Positions 34,907 to 44,701 of a stretch of DNA of 64,000 nt are shown one piece after another. The translations under genes were made by a program, and so were the position numbers. The notes beneath the pieces are model-generated. The model was not told where the DNA came from, ran no database searches, and saw only the letters and a program-made list of their open reading frames with translations. The DNA is taken from assembly GCF_039522605.1 (NCBI RefSeq), contig NZ_BAAADS010000025.1:496001-560000 (forward strand). The letters run 5' to 3'. Numbering within the stretch: the first letter of the stretch is position 1; each line of letters opens with the position of its first letter. Origin of the DNA: Lentibacillus siamensis. Its GTDB lineage: Bacteria; Bacillota; Bacilli; Bacillales; Amphibacillaceae.

Positions 34907-34971
34907 CGGAAATGAATAAATCAAAGAACGAACTTACGCTAGAACAATAGAATTGAATAATTGTTACTTTC

Positions 34972-34999
34972 AACTGTCCTGTTATAGGGCAGTTTTTTG
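34972..34999 (+). terminator. Terminator after the M14 peptidase
   Basis: AACTG-CCT (34972-34980) pairs with AGG-CAGTT (34986-34994), followed by TTTTTTG. Confidence 0.85.
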
Positions 35000-35014
35000 T
35001 CTGCTCACTCCACT

Positions 35015-35044
35015 AAAAAGGGATGCTGCCAAAACAACATCCCT
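35015..35044 (-). terminator. Terminator of the acyl-CoA operon
   Basis: On the minus strand AGGGATG (35044-35038) pairs with CATCCCT (35025-35019) and is followed by TTTTT, 18 bp after the dehydrogenase stop. Confidence 0.85.
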
Positions 35045-35061
35045 CTTATTTTTACATTCAT

Positions 35062-36609
35062 TCAGTAACCCAATTCCACATACACAACCCGTTCATACAG
35101 CTCGGCCATTTCTTTTGCCATCGATTTCGCCTTCAACTCCTGTGTAACATGGTCATCTTCGGCAAACACATCAAGACGGCCCTTTAACGCCTGCCACTGC
35201 TCCACTAATTCCAATGCCGCCATTCCGTCCAATCGTTCTTTTAAATCATGGAGAAAAATCTCATGTGCGGAAAACTTGTTGACCAGACGAATCAACTCCA
35301 GTCCGAGAATGTTGGCGGTGCCCTCCCAGACGGTTAACACCTGTGCGTCCCGGAGCAATCTCGGTGTGACAAAGTCTTCAATGTAGCCGTTTCCGCCGTG
35401 CATTTCAATCGCCTCATGCGCAAAAGCGATAGCCTGTTCTGCTGACTCCTTTTTCATGATGGCGATCAGCAGACGGTTAAGCGCCTCTTCTTCTTTTGTC
35501 GCTTCTCCGTTTGTCACCTTTTCATATAATTGAACCATCTCGAATGTAGCTGCCATTTCCGCCTCCAGTTTCTGCTGAAGCTGATTCAATGTTTGCTGCA
35601 CCATCGGAAATTCAACCAGCCTTTTGCCAAAAGCGTCACGGCGTTCGGCATATGCTTTTGCTTCTGCATAGCTCCTGCGCATGATACTAATCGATGCTAC
35701 TGTATTGCAGATTCTTGATAGATTAAGAGCCTCCATCATATAGTAGAATCCGCGATCTGGATCCCCGACCACATATGCTTTTGCCCCGTCAAACTCCACT
35801 TCAGCGGAAGGAACTGCCCGTACGCCAAGCTTATCCTTTAACCGTCGAATCCGTAAATGATTCACACTGCCATCTTCTTTTTTCCACGGAACAGCGAATA
35901 ATGTAAGCCCCTGTGATCCGGCAGGTGCTCCTTCCCGTCTCGCAAGCACCATCGCCACTCCGCACATGCCGGCATTGGAGGCAAAATATTTTTCGCCGTA
36001 TAACCGGTAATGACCCCCTTCTTCTTTTGCCTGTACCACATTAGCGCCAACATCAGACCCGCCTTGCCTTTCCGTAAGAAACGTTGCACCCTCATACAGT
36101 TCGACATCGCCGGTTGCACAAATATAAGGTAAAAATCGCTGTTTAACCGCTTCATCCGCATAATGATCCAGCAAATAAGCAGTTGCCAGCGTCAGCGTGA
36201 CCGGACAATGAAAGCCGGGCTCAGCCTGTGACAGCAGATAACCTTGCGCAAAACTGTAGGTATAGTTTCCTTTCCGTCCAAGTTCAGGTATTTCTTTGTG
36301 CACATAACCAACAATTCCTGTGCCATACGTTTCCGCAACCGTCTTTTTGTAGCCTTCGTTCACCCATACCTCGGACACTTCTTCACCATATTTATTGTAG
36401 CGGATTAACTGTGGTCTCCCGTCCCGGTCGGTATGTGTCGCACGTTCGTCAATTTCATTCGCACAAGTTTCCCCGAACTTCTCCAATTCCTTCGTTGCAT
36501 ATGCATAAAACTCATCGTCCAAGTGTTTTTTTAACAGCTTCTGGAAAAATTCATCTTCGGTAAAAAAATTCCGCCGTTTTTCTGTACGTTCTTCCTGCAG
36601 TACCTTCAC
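35062..36609 (-). CDS. Acyl-CoA dehydrogenase, AidB-like
   Basis: A 515-residue flavoenzyme that introduces a double bond into an acyl-CoA. GATFLTERQGGSDVGAN is the FAD/substrate loop of AidB-type dehydrogenases, RIRRLKDKLGVRAVPSAEVEF follows, and HGGNGYIEDF carries the C-terminal signature. The N-terminal extra domain (about 1-110) and the length are AidB-like rather than short-chain type. ATGA overlap (36606-36609) with the ligase gene shows translational coupling. Together they should activate and oxidise a fatty or branched acid. Confidence 0.88.
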   Translation of the reverse strand: MKVLQEERTEKRRNFFTEDEFFQKLLKKHLDDEFYAYATKELEKFGETCANEIDERATHTDRDGRPQLIRYNKYGEEVSEVWVNEGYKKTVAETYGTGIVGYVHKEIPELGRKGNYTYSFAQGYLLSQAEPGFHCPVTLTLATAYLLDHYADEAVKQRFLPYICATGDVELYEGATFLTERQGGSDVGANVVQAKEEGGHYRLYGEKYFASNAGMCGVAMVLARREGAPAGSQGLTLFAVPWKKEDGSVNHLRIRRLKDKLGVRAVPSAEVEFDGAKAYVVGDPDRGFYYMMEALNLSRICNTVASISIMRRSYAEAKAYAERRDAFGKRLVEFPMVQQTLNQLQQKLEAEMAATFEMVQLYEKVTNGEATKEEEALNRLLIAIMKKESAEQAIAFAHEAIEMHGGNGYIEDFVTPRLLRDAQVLTVWEGTANILGLELIRLVNKFSAHEIFLHDLKERLDGMAALELVEQWQALKGRLDVFAEDDHVTQELKAKSMAKEMAELYERVVYVELGY

Positions 36610-38108
36610 TTCGCAACCCCTTCCCGCAATACCTGTTTTAAAATTTTTCCGGATGCATTTCTCGGCAAGTTCTCCACCTGCTCATAGATACGCGGCACTT
36701 TGTACGATGCCAGCTGTTCTTTTATAAAACTTTTGATATCATCCGGATTCACCTGTTCTGTTGCTGCGAAAATGGCCTTAACCGTTTCTCCCCATTCCAG
36801 ATGCGGCACACCAATCACAGCAACCTCCGTCACTCCTTCATACATCAGAAAAACATCTTCAATTTCTTTCGGATACACATTGACACCGCCAGAAATAATC
36901 ATGTCTTTTTTCCGGTCAACAATCCAAAAATACCCATCCTCGTCCTTCATCGCCAGGTCACCTGTCCGCAGCCAGCCGTCCCGTAAAACCTCGTCTGTTG
37001 CATCCGGATTATTGTAATATCCGACCATATTTCCTTCACCATGGAGTGCAATCTCCCCCACTTTTCCGGACGACATTTCGTTCCCATCATCATCAATAAT
37101 TCTGATTTCCGTACCAAGCGCAGCACGTTTGCCGATACTTCCCGCTTTTGTTTTATGTTCATGATTCAACAGTAACGTCCCACTTGGTCCCGCTTCGGTC
37201 AGACCATATACACAAACCAGGTTCCCATTCGGAAAAACCTGCTTGATATGCTGTACCTCTTTTGCAGACAATGCCGCACCGCCATATACCCACCACTTCA
37301 TCGATGACAGATCAGCCTCGTTTACCCGCGGATGTTGCGCAGTGGTCAAATATGCAACAGGCGCGCCAAAGAAATGCGTTGTTTTTTCCTGCTCCACCGT
37401 ATCCAGGAAAAGGTCCGGTGTGAACGTTGGTGTCAAAACTAATGTGGAACCGACAATCATCCCTGCCATGAAAAATAGATGAAGCGGTGCGGAATGACTA
37501 AGCGGCATCATCAACAGGATACGGCTCTCCGGCTTTACTTCCATTTCAACACAAATCAAGTTGGCAACTGATAGTATATTGCGGTAACTAAACAACACTC
37601 CCTTTGACTTCCCAGTGGTACCCGACGTATACAAGATGGTGGAAAGATCATCCTCGGTTAAATCACAGGAAATCGGATTAGGACTTCCACTTTCCATCAA
37701 TGCCTCAAAACTTTGCCAGTGTCCATCAGAATCACCTGTTTTTATTAATATGGAAGGATCCGTGAAATGCTTTATACCTTGAAATAACAACTCATGCACG
37801 ATTATAGCCTTCGCATCGGAATTATCCACAATGTATTCCACTTCAGCACCCGTAAGTTTTGCATTTACCGGCACAACAATGGCACCAATTCGCTGCACCG
37901 CAAAATAAGCAATCGCAAACTCTGTAACGTTCGGCATCAGCAAAGCAACTTTATCGCCTATACCAACCCCTAACCTTTTGATAGCGCTTCCAAAACAATT
38001 CACATGAAAATCCAGTTCTCGATAGTTCAACCGCTGTCCCTGACAAACCACAGCCTCCTGTGACGGATACTTCCTTGCATTACGCGCCAGCAATACCGAA
38101 CTGTTCAT
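36606..38108 (-). CDS. AMP-dependent acyl-CoA ligase (long-chain fatty acid type)
   Basis: A 500-residue adenylate-forming enzyme that makes acyl-CoA from acid, ATP and CoA. The AMP-binding P-loop is LYTSGTTGKSKG (about 160-171), YGLTEAGP the A5 motif, GWLRTGDLAMKDEDGYFWIVDRKKD-type A7/A8 motifs near 390, and PRNASGKILK with the catalytic lysine near residue 490. It overlaps the MerR gene upstream and the dehydrogenase downstream by ATGA each. Chain length of the substrate cannot be read from sequence. Confidence 0.92.
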   Translation of the reverse strand: MNSSVLLARNARKYPSQEAVVCQGQRLNYRELDFHVNCFGSAIKRLGVGIGDKVALLMPNVTEFAIAYFAVQRIGAIVVPVNAKLTGAEVEYIVDNSDAKAIIVHELLFQGIKHFTDPSILIKTGDSDGHWQSFEALMESGSPNPISCDLTEDDLSTILYTSGTTGKSKGVLFSYRNILSVANLICVEMEVKPESRILLMMPLSHSAPLHLFFMAGMIVGSTLVLTPTFTPDLFLDTVEQEKTTHFFGAPVAYLTTAQHPRVNEADLSSMKWWVYGGAALSAKEVQHIKQVFPNGNLVCVYGLTEAGPSGTLLLNHEHKTKAGSIGKRAALGTEIRIIDDDGNEMSSGKVGEIALHGEGNMVGYYNNPDATDEVLRDGWLRTGDLAMKDEDGYFWIVDRKKDMIISGGVNVYPKEIEDVFLMYEGVTEVAVIGVPHLEWGETVKAIFAATEQVNPDDIKSFIKEQLASYKVPRIYEQVENLPRNASGKILKQVLREGVAK

Positions 38109-38485
38109 GAACCTTCCTCCTCTTCCTGTAATTTTTGTTTAAACTGCCCCAAAAGTATTTCCATTTCTTCTTTTAATGCCTGAAATTCCGCAATGGCATC
38201 CTCAATTTCCGCAATTCTTGACTCCCCATATTCGACTGTTCGCTTAAGTTGCTTCTTACCCGTTCGATCTTCATCAAAAAGCAAAATCATTTCTTTAATT
38301 TCCTCAAGTGAAAAACCATAGCGCTTCCCACGAAAAACAAGCTTCAACCTTGCCATATCAGCCTTGGAATACAGTCGCCTGTTACCCGAAGTACGCTCCG
38401 GCACCAATAGACCAACTTCCTCATAATAACGAATCGTCCTCGTCGACACATCAAACTCCGCAGCAACTTCTGCAATCGTCTTCAC
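38105..38485 (-). CDS. MerR-family regulator of the acyl-CoA operon
   Basis: A 126-residue MerR protein. Residues 1-70 form the winged HTH (VKTIAEVAAEFDVSTRTIRYYEEVGLL, then NRRLYSKADMARLKLVFRGKRYGFSLEEI), followed by a long dimerisation helix; no metal-binding cysteines are seen. GTG at 38485 lies 3 nt after GGGGGAGG; the frame to 38668 runs through the promoter. It is the first gene of the operon, ATGA-coupled to the ligase. It resembles LiuR-like regulators of fatty or branched-chain acid catabolism, so a CoA ester may be the effector. Confidence 0.85.
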   Translation of the reverse strand: MKTIAEVAAEFDVSTRTIRYYEEVGLLVPERTSGNRRLYSKADMARLKLVFRGKRYGFSLEEIKEMILLFDEDRTGKKQLKRTVEYGESRIAEIEDAIAEFQALKEEMEILLGQFKQKLQEEEEGS

Positions 38486-38519
38486 AGCCCTCCCCCTCGC
38501 TTTTGAAATTAGTTTATCA

Positions 38520-38535
38520 TTGACGTTGACGTAAA
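38520..38535 (-). promoter_or_regulatory. Imperfect palindrome upstream of the MerR operon, candidate operator
   Basis: TTGACGTTGACGTAAA is palindromic at 12 of 16 positions and lies 35 bp upstream of the MerR GTG, where an autoregulated MerR-type promoter would be. It looks like the ACGT-based palindromes bound by LiuR-like MerR proteins. Confidence 0.5.
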
Positions 38536-38680
38536 GTGCAATTTTAATGTGGTTTCCCTTTGATAGTCCAGTTTTTAATTTTGTTTCGTTTGAGCTTGGA
38601 GCCATTCTTATCAGTTTTTTCTCAGTACTGATTAATAACAATACCGTTATAAACAGAACTATTTTCATGTAGAACTGCTT

Positions 38681-39235
38681 TTAGTCACTTTTATTTTGGA
38701 TATCTATGATTTCATCGACCACAGAATTAATATCCTTATACCTAACTGGATTGCACACTTTTTTTAATGGATTTAAGGATACTGATTTTTGATCACCAAA
38801 AAATTCATTTATCCTTCTAGTTGATAAAATATAAAACTCCCATTGTTCCATATCTAAAGGATCCATGAAGTTTCGGTCTTCTTCATATAAAAGCGCAAAA
38901 ATATAGATGTGTGCATGTCTAACACGTGAGGATGTATATTCACCAAACTCATATTTTTTAGCAATATCAAATATTGGAATCGATGGCTTTTTCTGTTCCC
39001 ATTCTTGCAAAAAAGCTGATGATTTTACTTCTATAAGATTACCTCTATATTTTATATCTGCAACATCCCACTCTACCCTACCAGTTCCAAGAGAATCCAA
39101 AGCACTTCCTATCAAAAATTCAGCAAATACTCCTCTCTCGCTGTTCATATTAATATTTGAGTACGCCCATTTCCAATAATCAACTATTCGCTTAGATGTT
39201 CCTTTTATTATAGTGAACTCGTTTAATTCAGTCAT
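38681..39235 (-). CDS. PD-(D/E)XK nuclease-like protein at the edge of the defence island
   Basis: A 184-residue protein of a family I cannot name. VEWDVADIKYRGNLIEVKSSAF shows a D-(x)n-E-x-K pattern (about residues 55-75) like restriction-endonuclease folds, preceded by GVFAEFLIGSALDSLG, where a conserved Glu often lies. Nothing resembling a methyltransferase adjoins it directly, so a classical restriction role is unproven. ATG at 39235 is preferred to TTG 39247. Its low-GC composition fits the island more than the acyl-CoA operon before it. Confidence 0.6.
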   Translation of the reverse strand: MTELNEFTIIKGTSKRIVDYWKWAYSNINMNSERGVFAEFLIGSALDSLGTGRVEWDVADIKYRGNLIEVKSSAFLQEWEQKKPSIPIFDIAKKYEFGEYTSSRVRHAHIYIFALLYEEDRNFMDPLDMEQWEFYILSTRRINEFFGDQKSVSLNPLKKVCNPVRYKDINSVVDEIIDIQNKSD

Positions 39236-39247
39236 ATTAACACCCAA

Positions 39248-39646
39248 TCTAGCTTAGTTTATAGAAAAATATTTAGTATGATCCGCCCATTAGTTAGCAA
39301 CATAGCAGTTTATATAATAATAGTGTTGCATAGTAAAGGGTACCTTAACACCACCTAGGGATCTGATGCCTTACTAAAATATTCAAATATAAATCGTCCT
39401 TTTTTAAAATATGCTATTTTCTACCTACACCCCTATATTAGCGAATATTCTGTAAAAAGGTAAGGCATGGATTTTTATGTTCATTAACCTTATTACCCCA
39501 TTTTCACCTATAAATAGAAATGGGTAAAAGGATATTTTATCTGCCCTTTTACCCCATTATTGAATTATTAATTCCAATTGATGCGCCGAAATGATTTTCT
39601 ACAGCTTTTTTACTTTTCATACTTTCAAGTGCCATTTACTTGCTTA
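39248..39646. other. Gap with inverted repeats and two competing hairpins
   Basis: No protein-like frame was found. ATGCCTTAC (39368-39376) and GTAAGGCAT (39461-39469) form a 9-bp inverted repeat about 85 bp apart, possibly the ends of a tiny MITE. At about 39491-39556 the motif TTACCCCATT occurs twice, flanking one reverse copy AAATGGGTAAAAGG. The middle copy can pair with either side, with GGTAAAAGG/CCTTTTACC a perfect 9-bp stem. This could be a decayed terminator or a switching RNA. Confidence 0.4.
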
Positions 39647-42600
39647 TTAAGTATACATAGATGATTTTGTTTGTTCACTGATGGAATCTTCATTAATTAA
39701 CTCATTATTTACCGGATGAATGTCCATTTGTTCTAGTTTATCCCACAAACTTTCCATGGCACTTTTACGATTAAAGTAAAATTCTCTTCCACGAATTCGC
39801 CAAAACTGCCAGCCCGCTCTTTCTAGTGACTCTTGTCTCAGCATATCTTCTTCAAATTTTTCCGGGCCATGCCATGCTTCTCCATCGCATTCGACGGCTA
39901 AGCGATTTCGTAATCCCTCAACTACAAGATCAATCCTATATTTTCCCACTTTTACTTGAGGAGTTACTTTATAGCCTTTTGCAAGTATCATACGAAGAGC
40001 ATCGACTTCAAACGGTGAATCACATTTGCCCTCCAACTCCTCAACTTGCTCATTGATTCTTGAAGGATTTTTACAGTAACTTAGCAAACGATATCTTAAA
40101 TCATCAGGATTTAAGTCCCCCACATCAACGGAATGATAAAGACGCATTTGATTCTTTGCTCGACTTGCAGCTACGTTTATCCTTTGTTTTTCACTATTTT
40201 TTGTTAATGCTCGGAAATTCCTTTCAGGTGCTACAACCATCGATAAAAATATGACATCTCTTTCATCCCCCTGTAATGTGTAGGGATCTCCACAGATGAT
40301 TTTTCTCTCCACAAATTCTTCATCCCCGATTGCTTCTCTTATTTTCCCTTCAATATATGCGGCTTGCTTTTGACCTTGGAGAGCAATAACGCCAATTGTT
40401 TGACTATCATAAGTGGGGTTTTTGGTCATTGTTACAATATCTTCAACAATACGTCCAGCTTCTGGTATATTTATATCCTTTTCCTTGGCATCATTATAAC
40501 CATCATCAATTTTAATAGCTTTTACAGGTGGATCCAGCTTTTCTTCTTCCAACGGTAGACGTAGTGGTATCATGTCTCCCCCATAACTCAAATCGTTAGA
40601 GAATTGAATAATTTCCGGCACACAACGGAAATGCTCACGAAGCATGAGTTTACCTTCTTTAGGAAATGTCTGCTCAGCGATTTCATATAAAGAGATATTC
40701 CCGTCAAATAAGTTTGCATTCGGTACGTCGGCCAAATAACGACGAACAAGCTCGTTAACCGCTTCAAATTTCGTTCCAATTGCTTGCGGGCTAATTTGCT
40801 CTTCATCTCCAACTACAATCATTTTCTTCCCACGAAGAAGCACATTTGCTGAGAACAAATCACACTGACTGCTTTCATCAAAAATAATTACATCGAACTT
40901 ATCATTCATTACAGGAAAATTCTCCAATACCTGATTAATCGGCATAATCCAAACAGGAATGGCCCCCTGAGCTATTTTCATGGAGTCACGGGCACCTTTC
41001 AAATTTGTTTGTGCTGACTTTCCGCTACCTTTTCCGAAACGCTTAATATACGTTTTCCAGGATGATAAGGCACGTTTTTCTCGTTGCGTGACACGTTCCA
41101 ACTGACTTTTCCATGTTGAAGCGGAGACAACATCATAAATTAATTTTCTCTGCTCCTGATGCTCATCTTCAAGTTTATCCTTCAGCCTGGCTACATTCAC
41201 ATCTTTGGTTTCATCCAACCAAGTTTGCAGCTTTTTTAATTCCAGAGCTTTTTGGTAATCGTCAATATACCCCCACTCCTTACCAACGGAGGATTCAATT
41301 GAAATGGCAGTAGTCGGAAATTTTTTCTGCAGCAAATCCAGCAAGTCATAAAACTCTGTTACAAGCTTTCTCACTTCTTCATATTGGAAAAGCTGTTCTG
41401 TCAATGCTTCCCACTGTTCTTGATTCTTTTGTTCCATTGCTTCAATAAATTGGTACATTATAGAATGCATATTCTGCTCTTCACAAAGGTGACGTAATTC
41501 GTTAATTTCCTTTTCCTGTTTGTTTTTCCAGTAATTCAATTTAATGTAATTTTCAACGACTTCCAATTCCATGTTTACTCTTTTCAATTCATCAAAATTG
41601 TAAGGATTTACATTTATTGAAACAAATGCGGGGAATTGATTTTCTAAAATACAGATCGCATCGACATATTCAATAATTTTTCTAATATCATCTAATACTT
41701 TTTCCGCTTCGTGTGGAAAACGAGCAGCTTTCACATCTAGTTGCTCGCCATTTGCTTCTCGCATGTTTCCATTTAAAATACGGGATGTCTCTTCTTTTTG
41801 TTTCTGATATTCAATATACTTTTCAAGAGGGTCTAAATCTTTGAGACATTCCACCGGTTTCCCATTTAAAATGTTATTTTCAAATAAATATTTTGTTGAC
41901 TTTCCTTTTATTAGGAAAAACATAAAGTTTGGCTTTTTGCCTTTTTCAAAGTGTTCTTTAACTGTTTGGATATCAGTTTGAACATCCTTTAAATCCTTAT
42001 CAGGAAGTCGAATATCATGTGTAATTAAATCATTATAAAGGCTAAATAGATGCTGAATATTTTTCTGTTGTTCTTCAATTAATTTTCTCCATCTCTCTTC
42101 CCGAATACCACCTGCCCTTAGTTCTTCTACTATCACTGTAGAAAATTCCTCAACTATAAGAGGTTTATAAGACAAAATATCAAAAATCTTATCTCGAATA
42201 GCCTGAACTACATCATGGTCTTTTGGAAGTTGGTAGGATTGAATAATTTGCTGACCTTCATCCTCATATTCATTTAAACCCTCTTCTTTTTGCATTAGTT
42301 CCTTAAAAGAATGCACATTCCGAATTTCAGTATCTAATACTGGCAAGCGCTTATCTCTTAATAAAAGGTCTTTTTTATTCAACTGATTACGAAGATCCCA
42401 TAAACGAGTCCATTGAGCATCAGTTAACGGAAATTCAGTTTCCATTGCAACATCATCTTTTATCCATTTGTAGTCAACTTCGGCCTGCGCCAGTTCCTTT
42501 GCTATATCATACTTATACCGTTTTTCTCCTTTATAAATTAATGGAGTACCTTCCTTTTCGGTATATCTTTTTAGCTCACCTTTTAATCTAGCTTCTTCAC

Positions 42601-44026
42601 GCTTGCTTACATCAAGGGATTCAAGGTTGCGATTAATTCTTTTGTCAAGAGATTCGGTATCCAATTCTCCTAATTTTTCACCAAGGGTACGTATAGAACT
42701 TTCAATTTCTTTCATTGATTCTCTACCGCCACCTAAAACTGGTACACACAAATCACGAATTGCATCAGGAATTTTATCCTTTAATACTTTCAGGGCATTT
42801 TCTTTTTGAGAAGTAATTAAAATCCTCTTTCCCTGCGAAAGAAAATGAGAGACTAAATTAGCAATTGTATGTGTTTTACCTGTGCCGGGCGGACCCTGAA
42901 CAGTGACTCCATAACTACGGTCTATTCGACGTACAATTTCTTTTTGTTGCTCATTGGCTGGCAATGGAAAATATAGATGATTCTTAGGTAACGGTGAAAA
43001 GGAATCTTTTTCAGCAGTAAATTCTGCTTCATCCCTCTCTTCTTCAAAAATTGAAGTGACAGCTTCTGTTAACTCAATGGTACCTGTTTCAAGCCCTTCA
43101 ATTATCTGTTTTAAATCCTCACGAAGCACGCGAACCTTTTTACTACGGAGAGAAAATATGGGATAATCAAAAATGGAAGGCTTCCTACTAACAGAAAGTT
43201 TGCTTCCTTTATTCTCCACAAAGGAACCATCTGGGTGAATTAAAGAGGCATATTGATGAAATAAGTATGACATATCATCCAGAATATCCATGGATTTTAG
43301 TTCTTCCACTATTTCATCCAGTTTCTGTTTATTTGGAAGATCAACGTTCGTGAGCATTTCCCTTTCGACTTTCACATTCTCCTCTGATTGTTTGGCAATG
43401 ATAAGGCCTTTCTGGGGAATTAGCTCAAGTTCCAGTTTACTTGTAACGAGCGGATGACGGATAGTTCCAATTTTTTTATCAGAATGTTGCCATGTCAAAA
43501 TGCCACGACCAAATATGAGTTCCAACGTATCCCCTTCTCGTTCAAAACGTGAAACTAACTGAAAGAACTCATTGTATAATTTCGATACATATCTTTTCAG
43601 CTTTAGATTATCCGCCCAATCCTGCCACTCTGACTTCCACTTATTATAAAGGTTACGCCTAACTTGATCATCCTCAAATAATATATTTTTTTCTTCACCG
43701 TATTCGTTTTTCTCCGCTTTTTCAACATAGAAAGTTGGTTCCAAATCTTCTCGCTTGTATGTACTTTTTATCCAGTTTACTATTTCATCCGGAGGTTGTG
43801 GAGCCCTTTCCTCCTCTTCAGTGATAATGGGCTTTTTTATTTCCAAAAAATTCTCTTCTTCATTACATTGAGAGAGAACATTACATCCTTCTAATTCTTC
43901 CAAGTCAGTTATTGCCCAGGTCATTTCATTTTTTTTATAATCCCGGTCAACTTTCCCTACCAGGTTATTAAGCTCCAATAAATAATTAAAAAACCGGGCA
44001 GCTTTTTCTTCTTGTATTTTACTCAT
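39647..44026 (-). CDS. Very large SF1 helicase with C-terminal Vsr/DUF559-like nuclease
   Basis: A 1459-residue defence-type protein. GPPGTGKTHTIANLVS (Walker A) lies near residue 380, a long coiled region follows (about 450-1000), then FDVIIFDESSQCD (motif II), MIVVGDEEQISP (motif III) and QRINVAASRAKNQM (motif VI). The last 110 residues, FEVDALRMILAKGYKVTPQV then KYRIDLVVEG and LAVECDGEAWHG, form a Vsr/MTES_1575-type endonuclease with D-...-E-x-D. The same helicase-nuclease layout occurs in the Hhe defence protein of Gao et al. 2020, but no DUF4011 was identified. ATG at 44026 follows GAGGTG by 6 nt. It is probably an anti-phage or anti-plasmid effector. Confidence 0.85.
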   Translation of the reverse strand: MSKIQEEKAARFFNYLLELNNLVGKVDRDYKKNEMTWAITDLEELEGCNVLSQCNEEENFLEIKKPIITEEEERAPQPPDEIVNWIKSTYKREDLEPTFYVEKAEKNEYGEEKNILFEDDQVRRNLYNKWKSEWQDWADNLKLKRYVSKLYNEFFQLVSRFEREGDTLELIFGRGILTWQHSDKKIGTIRHPLVTSKLELELIPQKGLIIAKQSEENVKVEREMLTNVDLPNKQKLDEIVEELKSMDILDDMSYLFHQYASLIHPDGSFVENKGSKLSVSRKPSIFDYPIFSLRSKKVRVLREDLKQIIEGLETGTIELTEAVTSIFEEERDEAEFTAEKDSFSPLPKNHLYFPLPANEQQKEIVRRIDRSYGVTVQGPPGTGKTHTIANLVSHFLSQGKRILITSQKENALKVLKDKIPDAIRDLCVPVLGGGRESMKEIESSIRTLGEKLGELDTESLDKRINRNLESLDVSKREEARLKGELKRYTEKEGTPLIYKGEKRYKYDIAKELAQAEVDYKWIKDDVAMETEFPLTDAQWTRLWDLRNQLNKKDLLLRDKRLPVLDTEIRNVHSFKELMQKEEGLNEYEDEGQQIIQSYQLPKDHDVVQAIRDKIFDILSYKPLIVEEFSTVIVEELRAGGIREERWRKLIEEQQKNIQHLFSLYNDLITHDIRLPDKDLKDVQTDIQTVKEHFEKGKKPNFMFFLIKGKSTKYLFENNILNGKPVECLKDLDPLEKYIEYQKQKEETSRILNGNMREANGEQLDVKAARFPHEAEKVLDDIRKIIEYVDAICILENQFPAFVSINVNPYNFDELKRVNMELEVVENYIKLNYWKNKQEKEINELRHLCEEQNMHSIMYQFIEAMEQKNQEQWEALTEQLFQYEEVRKLVTEFYDLLDLLQKKFPTTAISIESSVGKEWGYIDDYQKALELKKLQTWLDETKDVNVARLKDKLEDEHQEQRKLIYDVVSASTWKSQLERVTQREKRALSSWKTYIKRFGKGSGKSAQTNLKGARDSMKIAQGAIPVWIMPINQVLENFPVMNDKFDVIIFDESSQCDLFSANVLLRGKKMIVVGDEEQISPQAIGTKFEAVNELVRRYLADVPNANLFDGNISLYEIAEQTFPKEGKLMLREHFRCVPEIIQFSNDLSYGGDMIPLRLPLEEEKLDPPVKAIKIDDGYNDAKEKDINIPEAGRIVEDIVTMTKNPTYDSQTIGVIALQGQKQAAYIEGKIREAIGDEEFVERKIICGDPYTLQGDERDVIFLSMVVAPERNFRALTKNSEKQRINVAASRAKNQMRLYHSVDVGDLNPDDLRYRLLSYCKNPSRINEQVEELEGKCDSPFEVDALRMILAKGYKVTPQVKVGKYRIDLVVEGLRNRLAVECDGEAWHGPEKFEEDMLRQESLERAGWQFWRIRGREFYFNRKSAMESLWDKLEQMDIHPVNNELINEDSISEQTKSSMYT

Positions 44027-44160
44027 AGTTGACACCTCATTTACACTTATCTTTGCATCTTCTATTGAATTTTTGTTACAATAATTACAATTGTATTACA
44101 AAGTGGATATATAAGCAAAATCAACCCATTCTAATAAATCAATAAATAATGATCTTATAG

Positions 44161-44482
44161 TGTAAATATCCACATTATTTCAGTTTCACATTAGCACAGC
44201 ATTCCAGTTTGGAAGATACTTACATAATCGGGTGATACGGCTTTACATGGAGAGGTGGGCATGGTAGGCTATTTTCCTTGTGAAATCGGCGTTTTCCCGT
44301 TTCGCCTTTCACTACAACCCATGCCCACAGAGGCTCCATGTCAAGCCACAAACGGGATAATTGTAAATAAATGGTCGGGAATTTGCAAATTGCACCAGAT
44401 TTTGGCTGAGATAAGGTGAAAATATCCGTCTTAATTTGAAAAAAATCACCCGTTTTCGGCTGGAATAGTGTGCCGCTTTACA
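44161..44482. mobile_element. 322-bp MITE-like element with inverted ends and a 7-bp target duplication
   Basis: The left end starts TGTAAATATCCACATTATTT and the right end, read inward, TGTAAAGCGGCACACTATTC; they agree at 18 of the first 23 positions. Exact CTTATAG direct repeats flank it (44154-44160 and 44483-44489). Inside, GGCTTTACATGGAG pairs with CTCCATGTCAAGCC and GGGCATGG with CCATGCCC, giving a large hairpin. It has no ORF. The multiple CACA-TATT-CAG ends look like those of IS21-family elements, so it may be a deletion derivative mobilised by such a transposase. Confidence 0.75.
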
Positions 44483-44701
44483 CTTATAGTTCAGTTTGTA
44501 TAATAATTCAATGTTTTATATTATCAGATGCTGTACATTAACCATTTTATAGAAAAACATGTGCAAGAAATTGTTGAGGTGTATTTTTATTAAAAAACTA
44601 GTAAGAACCTGGTTGGATAATCACGTAAATTTTAGTCAAATAACATTTCAATTTGCCCTTTATCCATACAAATTCCTCTGCATTTTCTCACATTTCCTCT
44701 A

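Noticed and set aside
44221..44350. Structured RNA or riboswitch before the 1459-residue helicase gene
   Set aside because: The large hairpin is inside an element with inverted ends and target duplications, so a mobile element explains it.
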